The notes below the pieces were generated by a model, which searched no databases, was not told where the DNA came from, and was given only the letters and a program-made list of their open reading frames with translations. The position numbers and the translations under genes are program-made. DNA of 17,212 nucleotides from Clostridiales bacterium (GTDB taxonomy: Bacteria; Bacillota; Clostridia; Oscillospirales; Oscillospiraceae), in the NCBI GenBank assembly GCA_021205375.1, contig JAJPXR010000118.1, positions 1 to 17,212 on the forward strand, written 5' to 3'. Numbering within the stretch: position 1 is the first letter of the stretch; every line of letters starts with the position of its first letter. Of the stretch, positions 13,216-17,212 are shown piece after piece.

Positions 13216-13360
13216 AACCCCTCCGCCACCGCCTGAAGGCGGCGGCCCTCCTCCCCTTTTGCGACTCGCATGGCCCAAAAGGGCCATAGCTCCCTGCATT
13301 TGCGCGAAAGAGGAATTAGCCATTCGGCCCGCGCTTCACAGGGGAGGCAAGAGGGGCAGT
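13216..13360. repeat. Dispersed GC-rich repeat, copy 3 (longest)
   Basis: Begins AACCCCTCCGCC, then GCCGCC-type hairpin, CTCCTCCCCTTTTG, an inner hairpin ATGGCCC-aaaa-GGGCCAT, and ends ACAGGGGAGGCAAGAGGGGC. It occupies most of the 316-bp gap between the VanW and DUF2461 genes and is longer than the other copies because of extra central sequence. The rest of that gap holds the hairpin at 13165 and a short AT-rich lead-in to the next gene. Confidence 0.75.
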
Positions 13361-13461
13361 CGGTGAAGGAATGGCTGTTCTTCGGGGAAAAGTAAAACTA
13401 TTTTGGGTACAATTACTGGTAAAACGTCCATTATCAATTCGTAAACAACAGGAGAAAAACA

Positions 13462-14139
13462 ATGTTTCAGGGATTCACAGACGAGACCATCTCTTTTATG
13501 TGGGGCATCCGGTTCAACAACCGGCGGGACTGGTTTTTGGAGCACAAGCCAATCTACGAGCGGGAACTGTACCAGCCCATGAAGGAACTGGCGGCAGACG
13601 TGCAGGAGCGTCTGCTGGAGGGACACAAAAATCTGGAGCTGAACGTCAAGGTGACGCGCATTTACCGGGACGCCCGGCGGGTGAAGTACGGCGGGCTGTA
13701 CAAGGACCACCTGTGGTTCACCCTGCGGCCCCCGGTGGAGAACTGGACGTGCTTCCCCTGCTTTTACTTCGAGGCCCGGCCGGAGGGCTACGGCTACGGC
13801 ATGGGCTACTGGCGGGTCACACCCACCATGATGGAGCAGTACCGGCGGCGCATCCTGCGGGAGCCGGAAAAGCTGGAGAAGCTGGCCCGGCGGCTGAACC
13901 GCCAGAAGGTGTTCGCCCTGGAAGGGGCCGAGTACAAGCGCAGCAAGGGGGAGGTCTCCCCCCTGTTGCAGCCCTGGTTCAACCGGAAAAACGTGGGACT
14001 CCACGCGGAGAAGGAGTACGAGGAAAACAGTCCCTTCTTCGGCCCGGAGCTAGTGGACGAGGTGGCCCAGGGGTTCGAGTGGCTGGTGCCCTATTATGAG
14101 TATTTTAAGGCGCTGGAGCTGGAACCGCCCATCGAATGA
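13462..14139 (+). CDS. DUF2461 family protein
   Basis: A 225-residue soluble protein of the DUF2461 (TIGR02453) family, whose usual length is about 210-230. Family features are the N-terminal FNNRRDWFLEHKPIYERELY (18-37) and RIYRDARRVKYGGLYKDHLWF (66-86), a variant of the R-x-x-R-D-x-R-F...P-Y-K pattern, followed by the central aromatic segment with YFEARPEGYGYGMGYW. No signal peptide or membrane helix is present. The biochemical function of the family is not established. It starts with ATG 7 nt after AGGAG. It is flanked by repeat elements and is probably transcribed alone or with the small membrane protein that follows. Confidence 0.9.
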   Translation: MFQGFTDETISFMWGIRFNNRRDWFLEHKPIYERELYQPMKELAADVQERLLEGHKNLELNVKVTRIYRDARRVKYGGLYKDHLWFTLRPPVENWTCFPCFYFEARPEGYGYGMGYWRVTPTMMEQYRRRILREPEKLEKLARRLNRQKVFALEGAEYKRSKGEVSPLLQPWFNRKNVGLHAEKEYEENSPFFGPELVDEVAQGFEWLVPYYEYFKALELEPPIE

Positions 14140-14140
14140 A

Positions 14141-14170
14141 TTAGCAATTTGCAATTAGCAATTTGCAATG
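14141..14170. repeat. Tandem 14-bp AT-rich repeat
   Basis: The unit TTAGCAATTTGCAA occurs twice in direct succession just after the DUF2461 stop codon; a related sequence is at 10516-10540 and a fragment (TTAGCAATTTGC) at about 14493. Confidence 0.65.
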
Positions 14171-14189
14171 GCGTGAAAGGGGTGCGAAC

Positions 14190-14495
14190 ATGGGAAAAAC
14201 AGCGGTCATTCTGGTGCTGGGGGTCATTCTGCTGATTCTCGCCGGAATGAATTTTAGCGGCAGCATTTCCTCCATACACTGGTACCACCGCCAGAAGGTG
14301 ACAGCCGATGACGCGCCCAAATACGGCAGGGCGATGGGAATCGGCACCGGCATTATCGGTCTGTGCGCCATCGTGACAGCGGCGCTGGAAGCTGTGACGG
14401 ACTGGAACCTTGACGCGGTCATCATCGGCGGCTGCGTGGTGGGCCTTGGCGTGATGCTGTACGCGCAGGTGAAATACAACCACGGGCTGTTTTAG
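14190..14495 (+). CDS. Small three-helix membrane protein
   Basis: A 101-residue protein with likely membrane helices at about 4-22, 48-68 and 74-92. The loop HRQKVTADDAPKYGRAMGIGTG resembles small clostridial membrane proteins grouped with DUF3784 or SdpI-like families; this is a weak resemblance. It starts with ATG 7 nt after AAAGGGG; the upstream in-frame TTG lies within the AT-rich repeat and was rejected. It is 50 bp from the DUF2461 gene and may share its transcript. I assign no function. Confidence 0.72.
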   Translation: MGKTAVILVLGVILLILAGMNFSGSISSIHWYHRQKVTADDAPKYGRAMGIGTGIIGLCAIVTAALEAVTDWNLDAVIIGGCVVGLGVMLYAQVKYNHGLF

Positions 14496-14582
14496 CAATT
14501 TGCGAGACTGTCCCTTTGCATCAGGCTTGTTGGTTATTTCGAAGTGCCTCTTACCAAACGCTCACTTTCCTCCGAACAGGAC

Positions 14583-14613
14583 TTGACGCGGCCCCACCCC
14601 AATGTGCTACACT
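14583..14613 (+). promoter_or_regulatory. Promoter of the reductase-larC unit
   Basis: TTGACG (14583-14588) and TACACT (14608-14613) separated by 19 bp, with TGC directly before TACACT giving an extended -10. Spacing is longer than ideal. Confidence 0.5.
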
Positions 14614-14673
14614 ATAAAAAGGAACAAGCGCGCAACCCACACTATGGCTGAATACGCAAAAGGAGAATATGTG

Positions 14674-15792
14674 ATGAAAAAATTAGGCTTCGGCGCCATG
14701 CGCCTCCCCCTGACCGATACCGCCGACCAGACGGCGGTGGACATGGAGCAGGTCTGCCAGATGGTGGACTCTTTCCTGGAGCAGGGCTTTACGTATTTTG
14801 ACACCGCCTATATGTACCACAACTACGCCAGCGAGAGAGTGCTCCGCAAGGCGTTGGTGGAGCGGCACCCCAGGGACAGCTACACCATCGCCACCAAGCT
14901 GCCCACCATGATGCTGAAGGAGCCGGAGGACCAGCCCCGCATTTTCAACGAGCAGATGGAAAAGCTGGGGGTAGACTACTTCGACTACTATCTGCTCCAC
15001 TGTCTGAATCAGGAGAACTACGCCACCGCCCAGCGGCTGGACAGCTTTGGGTTCCAGTCCCAGATGAAAAAAGAGGGCAAGATCCGCAAAATGGGCTTTT
15101 CCTTCCACGACAGCCCGGAGCTTCTGGACCAGATCCTCACCGAGCACCCGGAGGTGGAGTTCGTTCAGCTCCAGCTCAACTATCTGGACTGGGACAGCGT
15201 CTCCGTTCAGTCCCGGCGGTGCCAGGAGGTCTGTGTACGCCACGGCAAGCCCATCGTGGTCATGGAGCCGGTGAAGGGCGGCACTCTGGCGAAAGTCCCC
15301 GCTGCGGCGGAGGCCCTGATGAAGGCCGCAGAGCCGGACATGAGCGTGGCTTCCTGGGCGGTGCGCTACGCCGCCAGCCAAGAGAACGTGTTTATGGTGC
15401 TCTCCGGCATGTCCGACCTGGGCCAGATGCAGGACAACACCAGTTATATGAGAGACTTCCAGCCCCTGACCGCCGAGGAAACCGCCATGCTCCGCCAGGT
15501 GGTTAAAATCATCCAAGAGGACATGCAGGTGCCCTGCACCGCCTGCCGCTACTGCACAGAGGGCTGCCCCAAGCAAATTGCCATCCCCGACTACTTCGCC
15601 CTCTACAACCAGAGCCTCCGGGAGGGCCGTCCCAGCGACGACACCCTGGCCCAGTACCGCAGCTTCCAGCAGGAGCAGGGCAAGGGCAAGGCGTCGGACT
15701 GCATCGCCTGCCGCCAGTGTGAGCGGCACTGCCCCCAGCACATCCACATCGTGGACCAGCTCAAGGCCGTGGCGAAGCAGTTGGAGGGGTAA
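14674..15792 (+). CDS. Aldo/keto reductase with two C-terminal 4Fe-4S motifs
   Basis: A 372-residue predicted oxidoreductase of the COG1453 type. The N-terminal TIM barrel shows the AKR catalytic set: Asp43 and Tyr48 in FDTAYMYHN, Lys75 in IATKLP and His109 in YYLLHC. The C-terminal part has two ferredoxin-like cysteine groups, CTACRYCTEGCP (Cys288, 291, 294, 298) and CIACRQCERHCP (Cys343, 346, 349, 353), which should each bind a 4Fe-4S cluster. These proteins are common in anaerobes, and electron transfer between the clusters and a bound nicotinamide is inferred; the substrate is unknown. I chose the ATG at 14674, 8 nt after AGGAG; an adjacent GTG at 14671 is possible. The larC gene begins 7 nt after the stop, and its ribosome site lies within this gene, so the two are almost certainly co-transcribed. 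Confidence 0.92.
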   Translation: MKKLGFGAMRLPLTDTADQTAVDMEQVCQMVDSFLEQGFTYFDTAYMYHNYASERVLRKALVERHPRDSYTIATKLPTMMLKEPEDQPRIFNEQMEKLGVDYFDYYLLHCLNQENYATAQRLDSFGFQSQMKKEGKIRKMGFSFHDSPELLDQILTEHPEVEFVQLQLNYLDWDSVSVQSRRCQEVCVRHGKPIVVMEPVKGGTLAKVPAAAEALMKAAEPDMSVASWAVRYAASQENVFMVLSGMSDLGQMQDNTSYMRDFQPLTAEETAMLRQVVKIIQEDMQVPCTACRYCTEGCPKQIAIPDYFALYNQSLREGRPSDDTLAQYRSFQQEQGKGKASDCIACRQCERHCPQHIHIVDQLKAVAKQLEG

Positions 15793-15799
15793 ATCCACT

Positions 15800-17065
15800 A
15801 TGGGAAAAACGCTCTATCTGGACTGTTCCACCGGCATCAGCGGCGACATGACCGTGGCCGCCCTGCTGGACCTGGGCGCGGATGTGGCGGTGCTGCACAA
15901 GGCCCTGAACAGTCTGCCGTTGACGGGCTATCAACTGCGCATCAGCCGGGTGAAAAAATCCGGCCTGGACGCCTGTGACTTCGCCGTGCTGCTGGACGAG
16001 GCCCACGAGAACCACGACCACGATATGGAATACCTCTACGGTCACGGGGAACACTCCCATGAACACCCCCACGACCACGGAGAACCTCATCACCACGACC
16101 ACCCCCACCGGAACCTGCCTGAGATTTTGCACATCATCCGCCACGGGGACCTGACGCCCCGTGCCAGGGAATTGGCGGAACGCATCTTCACCATCCTGGC
16201 CCAGGCCGAGGCCAAGGCCCACGGCGTGCCGATAGAAGAAGTTCACTTTCACGAGGTGGGCGCAGTGGACTCCATTGTGGACATCGTGGCGGCGGCGGTC
16301 TGCTTCGACGATTTGGACATCGAGCGGGTCATCCTGCCCCGCCTGAACGAAGGGCGGGGGTTTGTCCGCTGCCAGCACGGGGTCATCCCTGTGCCGGTGC
16401 CGGCGACGCTGGCCATCGTCCAGGCCCACGGCCTGCCCCTCCACATTGGGGACACGGAAGGGGAGCTTGTCACCCCTACCGGTGCAGCCATTGCCGCCGC
16501 CGTTGCCACGGAGTTCCGCCTGCCCGACCGGTTCCAGGTGGAGAAAACCGGCATTGGCGCGGGAAAACGGGCCTATGAGCGGCCCAGCCTGCTCCGGGCC
16601 ATGCTCATCAGCGAGGACGTCCACCAGGAGACGGTGTGGAAGCTGGAGACCAACGTGGACGACTGCACCGGCGAGGCTCTGGGCTATGCCATGGAGCGGC
16701 TGCAAGCCGCAGGAGCCAGGGAAGTCCACTTCTTCCCGGTGTACATGAAAAAAAACCGCCCAGCCTATCAGTTGGACGTGCTGTGTGACGAGGGGGACAT
16801 CTCCACTCTGGAGGGTATCCTCTTCGCGGAGACCACCACCATCGGCATCCGCCGGATGAAGATGGAGCGGACCGTCCTCCCCAGGGAGAACCGGACTGTC
16901 TCCACCCCATTGGGCGAGGCCCAGGTGAAAGTCTGCACCCTGCCCGACGGCACCCGGCGGGCCTACCCGGAGTATGACAGCGTGGCGGCTCTCTGCCGCC
17001 AGACCGGGCGGGCTTACCCGGAGGTGTATCAGATGGTGCAGAATAGCGCCAAGATGGACCGGTAG
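15800..17065 (+). CDS. larC: LarC, nickel insertion enzyme for the nickel-pincer cofactor
   Basis: A 421-residue full-length LarC. This family is a CTP-dependent cyclometallase that inserts nickel into pyridinium-3,5-bisthiocarboxylate mononucleotide, making the cofactor of lactate racemase and related enzymes. Features seen: N-terminal LYLDCSTGISGDMTVAALLDLG, a His-rich stretch (about 69-103, with HENHDHD, HSHEHPHDH and PHHHDHPH) suited to nickel binding, VHFHEVGAVDSIVDI (148-162), LVTPTGAA, and the C-terminal LETNVDDCTGE and MKKNRPAYQLDVL. In Lactobacillus plantarum larC is made by a programmed frameshift joining two ORFs; here it is one continuous frame. The ATG is 10 nt after GGAGGGG. No larA, larB or larE is in view; larB and larE may lie beyond the window or elsewhere. 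Confidence 0.93.
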   Translation: MGKTLYLDCSTGISGDMTVAALLDLGADVAVLHKALNSLPLTGYQLRISRVKKSGLDACDFAVLLDEAHENHDHDMEYLYGHGEHSHEHPHDHGEPHHHDHPHRNLPEILHIIRHGDLTPRARELAERIFTILAQAEAKAHGVPIEEVHFHEVGAVDSIVDIVAAAVCFDDLDIERVILPRLNEGRGFVRCQHGVIPVPVPATLAIVQAHGLPLHIGDTEGELVTPTGAAIAAAVATEFRLPDRFQVEKTGIGAGKRAYERPSLLRAMLISEDVHQETVWKLETNVDDCTGEALGYAMERLQAAGAREVHFFPVYMKKNRPAYQLDVLCDEGDISTLEGILFAETTTIGIRRMKMERTVLPRENRTVSTPLGEAQVKVCTLPDGTRRAYPEYDSVAALCRQTGRAYPEVYQMVQNSAKMDR

Positions 17066-17101
17066 ACCGCAGTTTGACCACTCTTTTATGCTACTACAAG
17101 G

Positions 17102-17169
17102 CAAACCCCTCCGTCGCGGCGATGAGCCCGCCACCCCCCCCAGGAAGGGCGGCGAGGGGGGGCGGGGAT
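17102..17169. repeat. Dispersed GC-rich repeat, copy 4 (degenerate)
   Basis: Begins AAACCCCTCCGTCGCGGCGATG, as copies 2 and 3 do, and continues with CCACCCCCCCCAGGAAGGGC and a G-rich end, but the CCTCCCC/GGGGAGG arms are altered. It lies just downstream of larC and is followed by AT-rich sequence to the window end. Confidence 0.6.
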
Positions 17170-17212
17170 GAGTATTTGGTTTAGAGTTTTTTTAAAAATA
17201 AAGAAAGTATTT

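Noticed and set aside
13371..14099. 242-codon plus frame overlapping the DUF2461 gene
   Set aside because: Frame-shifted shadow; the DUF2461 frame has the family motifs and ribosome site.
15578..15799. Upstream extension of larC into the reductase gene
   Set aside because: The extension is the out-of-frame reading of the reductase C-terminus; LarC family proteins begin at the LYLDCSTGISGDM block.

Overview
This 17.2-kb window is GC-rich and almost entirely plus-strand coding. It suggests a chromosomal segment of a high-GC, Gram-positive anaerobe of the Clostridia, most likely Oscillospiraceae or a neighbouring family. The grounds are lipoproteins with LAGC or LTAC lipoboxes, strong AGGAGG-type ribosome sites, a VanW/G5 protein, an aldo/keto reductase with ferredoxin-type clusters, and four copies of a dispersed CCCCTCC/AGGGGAGG repeat of the kind I associate with such genomes. 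The taxonomic call is inference. I see no rRNA, tRNA, CRISPR array, transposase or phage gene.

Layout. A truncated repeat (1-53) and a lipoprotein with two similar domains (105-1244) come first. A 353-bp control region (1245-1597) with a promoter and an early hairpin precedes a five-gene cassette (1598-8243): AMP-forming ligase, 74-residue acyl carrier protein, MBOAT acyltransferase, and two tandem paralogous membrane-anchored SGNH/DltD-like proteins. An intrinsic terminator follows at 8280-8311. Next is a beta-helix lipoprotein (8489-10513), then an approximately 900-bp region with almost no protein coding. That region holds a dispersed repeat, structured RNA candidates, and a convergent arrangement resembling a type I toxin-antitoxin locus: a 25-codon minus-strand ORF facing a consensus-like plus-strand promoter. 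A leader with an attenuator-like hairpin precedes a VanW/G5 envelope protein (TTG start, 11412-13145). The rest contains a DUF2461 protein, a small membrane protein, an aldo/keto reductase with two 4Fe-4S motifs, and LarC for nickel-pincer cofactor synthesis.

How the genes work together. The cassette has the parts of a Dlt-type pathway: the ligase activates a carboxylic acid, the carrier protein holds it as a thioester, the MBOAT moves it across the membrane, and the SGNH-like proteins pass it to a cell-surface polymer. It is not a standard dltABCD operon. The order is A-C-B-D-D, the ligase lacks the aspartate used by DltA to bind the D-alanine amino group, the MBOAT is long and ends in a Phe-Ile-Tyr motif, and there are two D-like proteins with an extra C-terminal domain. 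An acyl group other than D-alanine is my favoured cargo. The neighbouring lipoproteins and VanW protein are also envelope components, so the first 13 kb reads as an envelope-modification neighbourhood. The last two genes (reductase and LarC) look like a separate metabolic unit.
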